Assembly (NCBI GenBank): GCA_028289455.1
Contig: JANQPN010000013.1
Location: 1-59,588 of the forward strand
Direction: 5' to 3'
Length of the DNA stretch: 59,588 nucleotides
Source of the DNA: Wenzhouxiangellaceae bacterium
GTDB lineage: Bacteria; Pseudomonadota; Gammaproteobacteria; Xanthomonadales; Wenzhouxiangellaceae
A program made the position numbers and the translations under genes. The notes beneath the pieces are model-generated. The model was not told the origin of the DNA, did not search any database, and saw only the letters and a list, made by a program, of their open reading frames with translations. Below, one piece after another: positions 8,570-18,591 of this stretch (positions are counted from its first letter, which is position 1; each line of letters begins with the position of its first letter).

Positions 8570-10666
8570 CTACGACCCCAACCCAAGTGGTGTCGTCAAG
8601 CGCATCATCGTATAGCTGATCGGTTCGAAGCCTGGCACCACTGGGTTCATGCTGAAGGCAACCGTTCCATCGGCATTGAACGTCAGTGTCATCGTGCCGA
8701 ACGGCTGGGTTTGGATTTCGTCCGGATCGAAGTTGATACCGAAACTGGTCGTTACCGCTGGATATTGCATCTGCAGAGTAACGGTATTGCCGTTGACTGC
8801 AGCTGGTGCGGATGTCGTCCAGAATTTGTTGCCCTGTGGATCATAGCCGTAAAACACCCCGACGCCCTGGCCATTGTTTAATTCAATGTACTGCATGCCT
8901 TCACCGTTGCGGGCTGATCCGCCGAAATAGCTGCCGGTACGGGTGGAGTTGGGGTTAGCCATCTGGCCGCTGCAGTCAATGCTGGTGGAAAGTCGCGTAG
9001 CTCGATTGAACACATCAGAACGTTGCGTGCCAACCGCAGACTGGAACATAAAGCGTCCCGGCTGGCCGGTGGACTGGCAGTTGGAAAACACAAATGAAGC
9101 CTGACCGGCGTTGGTTCTGGTTATGGTCGCAGGATTAAAAGCGCTTCCCCAGACGCCTCCGGTAGCGTCATTAATGCTACTGAAAACCACGGTATTGCCG
9201 ACCACCTGGCCCAACGCGGTAAACCAGTCCTGCCCACCATTCTGTCCAAAAGTGAAAAATGACATGGCGCCCAGACCATTGGGCAGGATTTCCAGAAACT
9301 GACCTTCGCCGACCCGATTGGAGTCAAACACAGCCATGGTCTGGGCGGCACTGATATCCGGTCCATTGCGCCGTTCACGCGCACCCAGGTCGCACTCAAA
9401 TACACCGTCGCCATCGGCATCCTGAGGACGGCCCAAACCAGTGGAATCAAGTACGCCACAGGGCAGAAAAGCGCTGTTTTCATCAGGCAGTAAAGCAGCA
9501 GCCATAGCTGGTAGAGCAAGCAGGCCCTCGCCATCTTGCGCATCTACGGCCGGACTGTTGGCCAGCAGTCCTAAATCAGGATCATCCGGGGTAAATCCCG
9601 GGTTGGTATTCAGCTGATCGCTGGACTGATTGAATGAGCAACCATCGGCATTCAGGATATTGAAACCGAACGAAATCAGCTGACCGGCGAATACATTACA
9701 GGTTGTAGCAGGTTTGAAACCGGGTGTTGCTGGCGCAGCTGTGAGTTGTGCATCAATGATCTGTTTGGTGTTGACCAGATTGCCGGCAGCCACTAAGGCA
9801 GGAGCTACACTATTGAGCAGATCGCCTCCGACATGGAAGCTGTTCAATGCCAACAGGATCGTGCTGCTGGTATTGAGCTCCAAAGCCGGAACAGATGATA
9901 AGGATTTGAATTTGTTATTGGCGATGTGTACTTCAAAGGGCTGAGGATCATTAAAGTCATCATCAAGTATTTCAATCGATCCACCGAATGCACCAGCGGA
10001 AAAATTCCTGAACATGTTGGCTTCCGCCCAAACGCCGAGCGGATAGAGTGAAAACCGTTCGGGCAGCTCAGCTGGCTTGATCACCGCATCGCCACCGGAG
10101 GTATCTGCACTGTTGTCTTCGAAGATCGACTCAATAATCTTGGTATGGCTGGCCCGGAGATACAACGCACCGCCGCGAAAGCTGCGGTTACCAATTAAGT
10201 ACGAGTGCAGAGATTTAAAGGCATCGATTCCATCAGCATGCACGCAGCCGCCCATGGCTTGCGAAGATCCGTTGTTTTCGCAACGGACGTTATGCAGGGT
10301 CAGGCGGGAATTACCGGAAGCGATGATGGCAGAGCGGGTAAAGTTGCTTATCAGTACATTCTTAAGCTCCAAACCGGCTTCATCCCCAAGATTAAATGCA
10401 CCCTCGGCTGAGTTGTTTCCATCGATGACAGCCGGGTTGTTACGATTGGTGGTTATGCGATATTCCGCCCGCAGAGACAAGTCGTAACGTAGGCCCGGTT
10501 CGAACCTGACACCAGCATTCAGGAAGATTTCTGTGTCTTCTGTTTGATTGAGCGCATCACGCAGTTCCTGGTCAGTCGCTACCTGAATGGTGGCCAGTGA
10601 AAGACTGCTGCTGGCGATCAGCAGATTGAAAACAGCAAAATTACGCAATACTCGATGAATGGTCAT
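8570..10666 (-). CDS. Secreted beta-helix protein with duplicated C-terminal module (paralogue B)
   Basis: The chosen start is the ATG at 10666, which has AGGAG upstream and opens a signal peptide (MTIHRVLRNFAVFNLLIASSSLSLA). An in-frame extension to 10753 would put 29 unlikely residues before it. The protein therefore has 698 residues. The layout is that of paralogue A: signal peptide, beta-helix half with Asn/Gly turns (VRCENNGSSQAMGGCV, SIFEDNSADTSGGDAV), the linker GLGRPQDADGDGVFECDLGARE, and two C-terminal modules. The last 290 residues are close to identical to paralogue A, whereas the beta-helix halves have diverged. Many differences between the DNA copies of the C-terminal half are silent, which points to selection on the protein. 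The 67-bp gap to paralogue A suggests a shared transcript. Function is unknown. Confidence 0.85.
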   Translation of the reverse strand: MTIHRVLRNFAVFNLLIASSSLSLATIQVATDQELRDALNQTEDTEIFLNAGVRFEPGLRYDLSLRAEYRITTNRNNPAVIDGNNSAEGAFNLGDEAGLELKNVLISNFTRSAIIASGNSRLTLHNVRCENNGSSQAMGGCVHADGIDAFKSLHSYLIGNRSFRGGALYLRASHTKIIESIFEDNSADTSGGDAVIKPAELPERFSLYPLGVWAEANMFRNFSAGAFGGSIEILDDDFNDPQPFEVHIANNKFKSLSSVPALELNTSSTILLALNSFHVGGDLLNSVAPALVAAGNLVNTKQIIDAQLTAAPATPGFKPATTCNVFAGQLISFGFNILNADGCSFNQSSDQLNTNPGFTPDDPDLGLLANSPAVDAQDGEGLLALPAMAAALLPDENSAFLPCGVLDSTGLGRPQDADGDGVFECDLGARERRNGPDISAAQTMAVFDSNRVGEGQFLEILPNGLGAMSFFTFGQNGGQDWFTALGQVVGNTVVFSSINDATGGVWGSAFNPATITRTNAGQASFVFSNCQSTGQPGRFMFQSAVGTQRSDVFNRATRLSTSIDCSGQMANPNSTRTGSYFGGSARNGEGMQYIELNNGQGVGVFYGYDPQGNKFWTTSAPAAVNGNTVTLQMQYPAVTTSFGINFDPDEIQTQPFGTMTLTFNADGTVAFSMNPVVPGFEPISYTMMRLTTPLGLGS

Positions 10667-11301
10667 GCTTGGAGAACTCCTGTGTTTTGTAATCAAAATC
10701 AGGTCACTGCCAACCATCAGATGCTTAACATCGCAGCTCGGCAAGGTGACCATATATTAGTTAATGCGTAATTCTCATGAAAACTGCGCCAGCGTAATAA
10801 ATAAGCGCCGGGTGAGGGGCTGAAAGTCATTTAACAAGGATGTTTAAAAACTGATCAGGCTGGGTGGCCGTAGTTCATAACCGCTAGAATTTACAGCACA
10901 TGCTAAGAAAGATGCGCTGTATCTAGGTGAAATGCTTAATATAGCGCGTGCGTACCTTGGCCAGGCTTAAAAATCACTTTATACAACATCACAAAATGGG
11001 ATTTTTTGACAGTGAGGCTAAATTGGCTAGAAATAATCCGAGCCAATTATAGTATTTTAACCTGCTTGGCCTAGTGTCTGGAAACGTGCTGTAATCCTAT
11101 GTTTTAGAACCGGCAAGTGATATGATGTGCTGTAATTATAACAAATCATTTCGTGGCTTAGCTGCTAGAACCTTACTCAAGTTAGCTGCTTTATCCATGG
11201 TTCAGAGGGCGGGCTGCTTAATATAATCACAGCATTAATAATGCTAAATGTCTTTATTATCTAAGTTAACCATGAGTTTTAAGTTAATTATAGGAGTTCG
11301 T
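10667..11301. other. Long AT-rich intergenic region with small repeats
   Basis: No gene is recognisable in these 635 bases, which hold the divergent promoters of the beta-helix and lipoprotein hydrolase genes. Three small structures are visible: a hairpin AATTGGCT (11021-11028) with AGCCAATT (11041-11048), a 10-base direct repeat GTGCTGTAAT at 11086-11095 and 11127-11136, and a short palindrome AGCATT-aat-AATGCT at 11231-11245. This is where base composition shifts from the GC-richer left side to the AT-richer block on the right, so it may mark the edge of an acquired segment. Confidence 0.5.
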
Positions 11302-12615
11302 ATGAAAACCTATTGTCTAATAGTGACAGTATTGCTGCTGTTATCCGGCTGTGCTAGTTTTGGTGAAGGTTTGGGGAAGGGTTTTGCTGAGGCTGTATTG
11401 CAAAATGATGAGGATGATAAAGGCATTTGTGACATTATCGGTGGCGAATTTTCCGGGTTAGAATCGTCACTCGATGCCACCCAAAATAACCCGGAGGTAA
11501 CAACAAAGTTGCTGATGATTCATGGCATTGGTGAGCATGTTCCGGGTTATTCTGCACGATTGCAAGAAAACCTTGCTAATTCACTGGGTATGGAGGTTTC
11601 AGAAACCAGGTTTAAGGAACTGCCTATTTTCCAACCTGCTGAACTCAATAGCAAAATACCGGTTGGTGACTCGGTAGCTAATCTTCGTATATATCGAATG
11701 CAAACCAGAGATTTGTCCCGTGAGTTGCTATTTTATGAATTAACCTGGTCGAAAGTTGCTGAGCCGGAAAGAGAGATTGTGGCTTTTGATCAATCAGAGC
11801 AGAGCAACTTCAGGCGTGCTGGTGTAAATACCATTTTAAAGGATTTTCTCAATAGTAAAATCCCAGATCCCTTAATTTACCTTGGTGACAAGCGGGAGAC
11901 GATTCTTATAGCCGCATCACAGGCAATTTGTTGGATGGCTAATAGTGATTGGGATGGATTGCCGAATAATACTGATAGAGCCTGTAATGCTGGTAATCAC
12001 ATATTCATTCAAAATTTAGCTGAAGATAACTTTTATTTTGTTACGCATAGTTTGGGTAGCAGGATACTTATTGATACGTTGCAAAGAATGGCCATGTTAA
12101 CTAGCGACGATGAGCAGCATAGGGGTTTTTATCAGCAAGTATCGGATACATTTCAGGAAAAAAGGTTTACGGTATTTATGCTTGCAAACCAGCTGCCGCT
12201 ATTACAAATAGGTCGCAAAGAACCTGAGGTTATTGGCCAAATTCCAGAAGTCTGTGGCGATGGAGGGTCTATGCGTGATGAGCGTTTTTTAGAGCAAACC
12301 TCAATAATAGCATTTAGTGATCCTAATGATATTTTGAGTTACAGCGTGTCGCCAGAGTTTGTTGATACTTACCTGGATTCTCGATTATGCCCTGTTATAA
12401 CAAACGTGAATATCAATGTTGCTGCAGTAAAGGGGCTTCTTGGCTTAAGTGAAGTGGCTGATCCAATAGCTGCGCATTTAGACTATGATAATGATGAAAG
12501 AATTATTGCAATGATCACTGATGGGTTAAAGCAAAATCAGCAGCCTGTGAGAGTGAAGGAGGATTGCAGATTTATGCGTACCACTAATCACTTTGGAAAT
12601 GCTGGTTTGAATTAA
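11302..12615 (+). CDS. Lipoprotein with alpha/beta-hydrolase fold
   Basis: The start is the ATG at 11302, preceded by 'ataggagttcgt' with a good AGGAG site. It opens a lipoprotein signal peptide with lipobox LSGC and acylated Cys17. An in-frame ATG at 11248 lacks these features. The 437-residue protein has LLMIHGIGEHVPG, an oxyanion-hole/HG motif, and FVTHSLGSRILIDTL with the nucleophile elbow H-S-L-G-S. Both are typical of serine esterases/lipases of the alpha/beta-hydrolase superfamily, so the likely reaction is ester or thioester hydrolysis at the envelope. A candidate acid/His pair near the C-terminus cannot be assigned confidently. The gene is AT-rich compared with the cell wall cluster and stands alone upstream of the efflux operon. 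The substrate is unknown. Confidence 0.8.
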   Translation: MKTYCLIVTVLLLLSGCASFGEGLGKGFAEAVLQNDEDDKGICDIIGGEFSGLESSLDATQNNPEVTTKLLMIHGIGEHVPGYSARLQENLANSLGMEVSETRFKELPIFQPAELNSKIPVGDSVANLRIYRMQTRDLSRELLFYELTWSKVAEPEREIVAFDQSEQSNFRRAGVNTILKDFLNSKIPDPLIYLGDKRETILIAASQAICWMANSDWDGLPNNTDRACNAGNHIFIQNLAEDNFYFVTHSLGSRILIDTLQRMAMLTSDDEQHRGFYQQVSDTFQEKRFTVFMLANQLPLLQIGRKEPEVIGQIPEVCGDGGSMRDERFLEQTSIIAFSDPNDILSYSVSPEFVDTYLDSRLCPVITNVNINVAAVKGLLGLSEVADPIAAHLDYDNDERIIAMITDGLKQNQQPVRVKEDCRFMRTTNHFGNAGLN

Positions 12616-12731
12616 ATCAATTGCATAATTAATGCTGAATAGGTTAATTCTGCTTTTGATAAGAAAAATCATTTGTCTGATGGTTTCATATTAGCAATTT
12701 CTAAAAAATTGTGGTTTAAGCGTGAGTGATA

Positions 12732-12803
12732 ATGAAAGAATTTATTTTGGCAGTATTTGGTATTTTTTTATTATTCATAATCCATACACAATGTTTTGTT
12801 TGA
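12732..12803 (+). CDS. Possible 23-residue hydrophobic peptide
   Basis: This short frame begins MKEFILAVFGIFLLFIIHTQ and is almost entirely one hydrophobic helix. It lies in the gap between the lipoprotein hydrolase and the efflux adaptor gene. The ribosome site is weak (gtgagtgata). It could be a small membrane peptide, a decayed signal sequence, or chance in AT-rich DNA. Confidence 0.2.
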   Translation: MKEFILAVFGIFLLFIIHTQCFV

Positions 12804-12829
12804 ACAGTTGATTTTCAGAGTTTAAAGCG

Positions 12830-13972
12830 ATGGTTAAATTAATTTGCTCATATTTACTTGTTTTATGCTTATTGCTGATGCTTGGTTGTGATACAGATAC
12901 TCAGAAAGCGCAGGCACAGGCGCGGGTTCCTGTTAAGGCAATGCATGTTTTGCAACAAGACACGATTTTATACCGTGATTTTATTGGAGAAGTAACAGGC
13001 TCTCAAGTGGTTGAGGTTCGCAGTCAGGTCAATGGCGTTTTGCTTGAAAAACACTTTAACGACGGTGCATTGGTCAATGAAGGCGATCTTTTGTTTAGTA
13101 TTGATGCACGTGAATTAAATGCTGAGCTGGCCGTTGCAGAAGCACGTTTATCTGCTGCGCGTGCCAGTCTGGCACAGGCGCGTCAGGATGTGGAACGATA
13201 CAAGCCCTTACTGGAGGAGAACGCAATTGCGCGTCAAGTATTTGATAATGCTATTGCTATGGAAGAAGCAGCGCGTGCCGAAGTAAATGCAAATGAAGCC
13301 CTGGTTGAGCAATCTCAGGTGGCTGCTGCATACGCTGAAGTGGTGGCCCCACTTACTGGGCGCGTAGGAGCGGCGGAAGTATCAGTTGGTGATCTGATCA
13401 GCGCAGGGTCTACGTTATTGGTTGAGATATCCGATGATGACCCTGCTTGGGTTAATTTCAATACCAGCGAAACTGACTTGTTAGCGTATTTGCAGGGTGA
13501 CCCGGCGAGTATTCGAGGTGATGAAGTGCAGGAGGTGATCTTGACGCTTAGTGATAATAACGAATATCTCTATCCCGGCCGTATTAACTTTAGTGATCGT
13601 GCGCTTGATCCACATACAGCAACCTACCGTGTGCGCGCGGAATTTCCTAACCCGGACAATCTATTAAGGCCTGGCTTATTTGCGCGAATACGTGTTCAGG
13701 GAGCGAGTATTTCTGATGCGTTGTTAATACCAGATCGTGCAGTTACTCAATTATTGAATCATTATTTTGTCACTGTTGTTGATGCTTCAGGGAAAGCTGA
13801 ACAGCGATCAGTAATACCTGCTCAAAGGGCTGGTGCATTATGGATTATCCAAGAAGGCCTTGATGCCAGTGATGTAGTGGTTGTAGAGGGCTTTCAAAAG
13901 GCCCCGGACGGTGCATTGTTGGATGTAACAATGATAACGCTTGATGAATTAACATCAGCAGACGAAACTTAG
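12830..13972 (+). CDS. RND efflux periplasmic adaptor (membrane fusion protein)
   Basis: The protein has 380 residues, with an N-terminal lipoprotein signal (LLMLGC) that would anchor it to the inner membrane. The order is beta-barrel and lipoyl segment (VVEVRSQVNGVLLEKHFNDG), coiled-coil alpha-hairpin (about residues 95-160, Ala/Glu-rich), second lipoyl half (YAEVVAPLTGRVGAAEVSVG), then a beta-barrel with the typical GRINFSDRALDPHTATYRVRA block. This is the AcrA/MexA family. It bridges the RND pump encoded 12 bases downstream to the outer-membrane channel encoded next. No TetR or MarR regulator gene is adjacent, so regulation cannot be inferred. Substrates are not predictable from the adaptor. 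Confidence 0.95.
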   Translation: MVKLICSYLLVLCLLLMLGCDTDTQKAQAQARVPVKAMHVLQQDTILYRDFIGEVTGSQVVEVRSQVNGVLLEKHFNDGALVNEGDLLFSIDARELNAELAVAEARLSAARASLAQARQDVERYKPLLEENAIARQVFDNAIAMEEAARAEVNANEALVEQSQVAAAYAEVVAPLTGRVGAAEVSVGDLISAGSTLLVEISDDDPAWVNFNTSETDLLAYLQGDPASIRGDEVQEVILTLSDNNEYLYPGRINFSDRALDPHTATYRVRAEFPNPDNLLRPGLFARIRVQGASISDALLIPDRAVTQLLNHYFVTVVDASGKAEQRSVIPAQRAGALWIIQEGLDASDVVVVEGFQKAPDGALLDVTMITLDELTSADET

Positions 13973-13984
13973 GATTTCATCACT

Positions 13985-16900
13985 ATGGCACGTTTTTTTA
14001 TTGACCGGCCAATATTTGCCATTGTTATTTCCTTGTTTCTAATATTGGCCGGCATACTATCAATGCTGGGGCTGCCAGTTTCACAATTTCCCAATATAGC
14101 TCCGCCAACAGTCAAAATATCCGGTGTTTATCCCGGCGCAAGTGCTGAGGTAGTTGAAAACAGCGTGGTCGCGCCAATCGACAGCCAGATTAATGGCGTG
14201 GCTGGTATGAAATACATCAAAGCCGTCTCAGGCAATGATGGCAGTGCTGTTATTACGGTCACTTTTGATCTAGAGCGGGACGTTGATATTGCAGCTGTGG
14301 AAACGCAGACACGCGTTAGCCAGATAGAGTCAAGCCTGCCATCTGAGGTTAATGATATTGGGGTTGCAGTAACAAAAGCCTCTCCCGATACACTATTGTA
14401 CATTGCTTTGTTTTCACCTGATAAAACCTATGATCGGCTGTTTATTAATAATTATGTTTATAACTATATAGTTGATCCGATCAAACGCGTTCCCGGGGTC
14501 GGTAATGTGCAGGTGTTTGGTGCAGAGTTTGGCATGCGTATCTGGTTGCAACCAGAAAAAATGGCCGGCCTTGCATTAACAACCTCCGATGTCCTGCAGG
14601 CCATTCGAGAGCAGAATAAACAGGCTGCAGCTGGGCAGCTTGGGCAGCCACCTGCATACAGTCAAAGCGGATTTCAGTATTCATTACAACTTGATGGAAA
14701 ACTGACTGAGCTCAGCGAGTTTGAAAATATAATATTGCGTGTACACGATGATGGCTCCATTTTGCGTTTGCGTGATGTTGCCCGTGTTGAATTGGGTGCC
14801 AAATCATATGCGACTACCTCTGGCTATAATGGTGGTGAAGCGTCGGTATTTGGCATCTCACTAGCCCCAGGCGCTAATGCGCTGGAAACAGCTGATGGCT
14901 TGAAAAGCACGCTTGAGCAGTTATCAGCCTCTTTCCCGGTTGGCATTGACTATGACATTACCTATGACTCGTCAGAGTTTGTCAAAGCATCAATTGAAGA
15001 AGTTATTTACACTCTTTTCGAAGCATTGGTATTAGTGTTTTTAGTGGTGTTTTTATTTATCCAAACTGGTAAGGCAACATTGATTCCGATGCTCGCGGTA
15101 CCAGTATCATTGATTGCTACTTTTATCTGTTATCAGTTTCTGGGTTTTTCAATCAATACATTGTCATTATTTGGCATGGTGCTAGCGATTGGCATCGTGG
15201 TTGATGATGCGATTGTGGTTGTTGAAGCTGTTGAACATAAGATGCGGGATGAAGGGCTTTCGGCGCTGGCTGCCACTAAGGCATCAATGGATGAGGTTTC
15301 CGGAGCATTAGTTGCCATGACGCTTGTGCTGGCTGCGGTATTTATCCCAATGGCCTTTGTCCCTGGTGTGACAGGGCAATTGTATAAACAGTTTGCTATA
15401 ACCATTGCAGTGTCAACGATGTTTTCTGTTCTTGTAGCGTTGACGCTAACACCCGCATTGTGCGCTAAGTTGTTGAAGCAACGCGTTGAAGGCGCGTCAC
15501 CTAATTTGATTAGCCGTTTCTTTACAGCATTTAATTTTGGTTTTGATAAATTAACGGATGGTTATATTCGTATAGTGCGCACTGGCGTTAAAAAACCTAT
15601 GCTGGTAGTGATATTTATGCTTGTCACTATCCTAAGCATCAGCTATCTATTTCGTATTACGCCAACCGGGTTTGTACCGAATGAAGACACAGGTTCCTTT
15701 TTTGTTCAAGTGGCTTTGCCGGAAGGTGCATCAATACAGCGTACCAGTAGCGCCATGGATAAATTATCCACTCAGATACAGGCAATCGCCGGCGTAGAGT
15801 CGCTGGTGACAATAGTAGGATATGATTTAATTTCTGGTACGGCAGCACCCAACAGCGGGTTGGTTATCACCAGGCTGTTACCATGGGGTGAGCGACAGTC
15901 AGAACAACTTAAAGCCGCTAGTATTATTAATCAGGTCCGGGCGTTGAACCGGAGCCTGCCTGAGGCGATAGTTTATGCATTTAACCCGCCGGCATTGCCG
16001 GGTTTTGGGGCTGCATCAGGGTTTTCAATGATGCTGCAGGCGCGTGGTTCTCAATCACCAGAGCAACTGGCTAATACAACACAACAATTTATTCAAGCAG
16101 CACGTCAAAGACCAGAAATTTTGACCATTAATACTTCGTTCTCTACATCAACACCTAATTATCATTTATTTGTAGACCGGGACAAAGCTAAGAAGCTTGG
16201 TATTCCTATTGATGAAGTTTATGCAACGTTACAGACTTTTCTTGGCGGGATTGAGGTCAATGATTTCACTAATTTCGGAAAAAATTATAAAGTTCATGTA
16301 CAGGCCGACGCTGATTTTCGCCAAGATATCAGCACGCTTTCCTCATTGTTTATGCGTGGTCAGAGCGGTGAAATGACGCCACTTGACAGCATTGTCAGGG
16401 CAGAGCCCAGTGTGGGGCCACGGTTTATGCTGCGTTACAACTTGTACCCTTCGGCGGAGCTGACCGGCGAGCCTGCTCCGGGATATAGTTCAGGCCAGGC
16501 ATTACAAGCATTGCGTGAAGTTGCGGATGAAATTCTCGATAGCAGTTATGGTTATGAATGGTCGGGACAAACACGTGAGGAAGTTGATTCAGGAAGCACC
16601 GCAGTTCAGGTGCTGATATTATCGATTTTGGTAGTGTTTTTATTTCTTGCCGCATTATATGAAAGCTGGTCGATACCATTATCGGTTTTGCTGGCGGCAC
16701 CTTTTGGCATTATTGGGGCATTCGCTGCAATATTGATCACTCAGACTGACTTTAACGTCTATGGCCAGATTGGGCTTGTGACATTGGTTGGCCTATCTGC
16801 CAAAAATGCGATCTTGATTGTTGAGTTTGCCAAACTGTATCGGGAGCAGGGGCAATCATTGCAAGACGCAGCACTAGCAGCAGCAAAGTTAAGATTTCGG

Positions 16901-17134
16901 CCTATTTTGATGACCGCTTTAGCTTTTATCCTTGGGGTTATACCACTTGTAATTGCCAGTGGCGCAGGCGCAGCATCCAAGCAGGCAGTCGGTATGTCGG
17001 TGTTTGGAGGTATGATTGCTGCAGTATTTTTCGGCTTGCTGATAGTGCCCGGATTGTTTGTGATTGTTGAAAGGGTTGCAGAGCGTATAGGGGGGAAGAG
17101 TGGGCTTTATGTACCAACTCAGAAAATTAAATAA
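13985..17134 (+). CDS. RND multidrug efflux pump, HAE1 family (AcrB/MexB-like)
   Basis: The 1049 residues are the normal length for a hydrophobe/amphiphile RND transporter. It begins MARFFIDRPIFAIVIS, the family's typical N-terminus. Proton relay residues are visible: the Asp-Asp pair in IGIVVDDAIVVVEAVEH (TM4) and Lys in SAKNAILIVEFAK (TM10). Twelve transmembrane segments and two large periplasmic loops follow the standard plan, including the segment PGFGAASGFSMMLQ in the second porter loop. The trimer takes drugs or lipophilic compounds from the periplasm and inner-membrane leaflet in exchange for protons. It is encoded between its adaptor and its outer-membrane channel. The last base of its stop codon is the first base of the next start codon. 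Confidence 0.97.
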   Translation: MARFFIDRPIFAIVISLFLILAGILSMLGLPVSQFPNIAPPTVKISGVYPGASAEVVENSVVAPIDSQINGVAGMKYIKAVSGNDGSAVITVTFDLERDVDIAAVETQTRVSQIESSLPSEVNDIGVAVTKASPDTLLYIALFSPDKTYDRLFINNYVYNYIVDPIKRVPGVGNVQVFGAEFGMRIWLQPEKMAGLALTTSDVLQAIREQNKQAAAGQLGQPPAYSQSGFQYSLQLDGKLTELSEFENIILRVHDDGSILRLRDVARVELGAKSYATTSGYNGGEASVFGISLAPGANALETADGLKSTLEQLSASFPVGIDYDITYDSSEFVKASIEEVIYTLFEALVLVFLVVFLFIQTGKATLIPMLAVPVSLIATFICYQFLGFSINTLSLFGMVLAIGIVVDDAIVVVEAVEHKMRDEGLSALAATKASMDEVSGALVAMTLVLAAVFIPMAFVPGVTGQLYKQFAITIAVSTMFSVLVALTLTPALCAKLLKQRVEGASPNLISRFFTAFNFGFDKLTDGYIRIVRTGVKKPMLVVIFMLVTILSISYLFRITPTGFVPNEDTGSFFVQVALPEGASIQRTSSAMDKLSTQIQAIAGVESLVTIVGYDLISGTAAPNSGLVITRLLPWGERQSEQLKAASIINQVRALNRSLPEAIVYAFNPPALPGFGAASGFSMMLQARGSQSPEQLANTTQQFIQAARQRPEILTINTSFSTSTPNYHLFVDRDKAKKLGIPIDEVYATLQTFLGGIEVNDFTNFGKNYKVHVQADADFRQDISTLSSLFMRGQSGEMTPLDSIVRAEPSVGPRFMLRYNLYPSAELTGEPAPGYSSGQALQALREVADEILDSSYGYEWSGQTREEVDSGSTAVQVLILSILVVFLFLAALYESWSIPLSVLLAAPFGIIGAFAAILITQTDFNVYGQIGLVTLVGLSAKNAILIVEFAKLYREQGQSLQDAALAAAKLRFRPILMTALAFILGVIPLVIASGAGAASKQAVGMSVFGGMIAAVFFGLLIVPGLFVIVERVAERIGGKSGLYVPTQKIK

Positions 17135-18591
17135 TGTTTAAACTAACATTACTAATACGTATCTCATCGCTGTTCATACCGGTGCTGACAGCGGGCTGTT
17201 TGCTCGGGCCAGATTATCAACGGCCTGATCTGGCTTTACCAGAATCACATGATACAACGTTAGAGGTGGAACAAGCGGCTAAATTAATAGATTTGCCGTG
17301 GTTTGATCTGTTTCAGGATACTGAACTATCAACATTGATCCGCAAGGCAGTTGCTAATAATCTGGACTTGCAGCTTGCGCTTGACCGCATTGATGAGGCA
17401 AAAGCCCGCCTTGTTCTCGCGAATCGAAATTTATTACCCAATGTGATAGGGCAATTATCCACTGCACCGCTTCCTGGTGATGCCGGCAGTAACGATAGCT
17501 CTTTTACTCGTGGTTTAGCATTGTCTTGGGAGATTGATATTTTTGGCAAGCTGCGCCGCGCCAGCGAAGTATCACGAGCGGAGCTGTTAGCCAGTGAGGA
17601 AACTGCACGGGGAGTGATGGCAACTCTGGTTACACAGGTCGCAATTAACTGGCTGACATTACGCGAGCTTGAAGAAGAGATGGCTATCCTGCGCAAGACT
17701 ATCGATAATCAGGAAGCCTCATTGGCACTGGTTCGTTTATTACTCGAAAACGGTGTAGCTTCAGGAGCGGAAGAGCAACAGGCTATTGCACAACTTGCTG
17801 CTACCAAAGCTATTTTACCGACAGTTGAACTGCAACAGGTATTCGCAACCAACACCCTTGCGATATTACTCGGTGACTATCCGCAATCATTTATGATTAA
17901 TGCTCCGTCAGGTCTGTCTGCATTGCTTGATCCGGGCCATGTAAATCCCGGTCTGCCCTCAGAATTACTGCAACGCAGGCCAGACGTACGTGTGGCCGAA
18001 AATCAGCTACACGCAGCCACGGCAAGTGTGGGTATTGCAATAGCAAATCGTTTTCCAGTGCCGAACCTTGGCTTAACTGCTCTAGTGGGTCAAGTAAGCA
18101 ATGGTGTTTTTGGTGGTGATACATCTACTAACGTGACTTCCTGGGGGCCATTTGCCAATGTTCCCATTATTGACTTTGGGCGTGCGCAAGCTAACGTCGA
18201 TGTTGCACAGGCACAAACTGCACAAGCCCTGCTGGTGTATAAAAGTACAGTTTTACAAGCCATGAGAGAAGTATCTGACAGTTTAGCCAGCTACGAAATG
18301 TCTGCCGAAGTGGTAGCTGCTAACAAGGAATTTGTACAAGCTGCTGATAAAAGCCTCGAGCTGATTCGCTTGCGATATAAGGCAGGAGTTACCAATTTTC
18401 TTAATGTTTTAGATGCTGAGCGTCAATTGTTGACCGCTGAACTGAATCATGCGCGTGCATACCTATCCCGTTTAGTTGCATTTCTTAATATTTATCTGGC
18501 TGTTGGAGGAGGATGGTCTGATGAGGAAATTATTAGACTAATGCTGGAAAAAAGCCAACCAGTCATGACTGCAGATCCAGAAAGCAGTTAA
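17134..18591 (+). CDS. Outer-membrane efflux channel lipoprotein (OprM/NodT family)
   Basis: The protein has 485 residues, with a lipoprotein signal ending TAGC and then LLGPDYQRPDLALP, the usual OprM-type start after the lipidated Cys. Two OEP repeats form the alpha-helical tunnel: segment 1 at about 65-250 (LALDRIDEAKARLVLANRNLLP) and segment 2 at about 275-460 (LLQRRPDVRVAENQLHAATA, GVTNFLNVLDAERQLL). It completes a tripartite pump with the two upstream genes, to which it is translationally coupled by a one-base overlap. No terminator was recognised directly after it. Confidence 0.96.
   Translation: MFKLTLLIRISSLFIPVLTAGCLLGPDYQRPDLALPESHDTTLEVEQAAKLIDLPWFDLFQDTELSTLIRKAVANNLDLQLALDRIDEAKARLVLANRNLLPNVIGQLSTAPLPGDAGSNDSSFTRGLALSWEIDIFGKLRRASEVSRAELLASEETARGVMATLVTQVAINWLTLRELEEEMAILRKTIDNQEASLALVRLLLENGVASGAEEQQAIAQLAATKAILPTVELQQVFATNTLAILLGDYPQSFMINAPSGLSALLDPGHVNPGLPSELLQRRPDVRVAENQLHAATASVGIAIANRFPVPNLGLTALVGQVSNGVFGGDTSTNVTSWGPFANVPIIDFGRAQANVDVAQAQTAQALLVYKSTVLQAMREVSDSLASYEMSAEVVAANKEFVQAADKSLELIRLRYKAGVTNFLNVLDAERQLLTAELNHARAYLSRLVAFLNIYLAVGGGWSDEEIIRLMLEKSQPVMTADPESS

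Noticed and set aside
11021..11048. Hairpin AATTGGCT/AGCCAATT as a terminator or small RNA
   Set aside because: It has no T run and no gene ends nearby; the evidence is too thin to call it.
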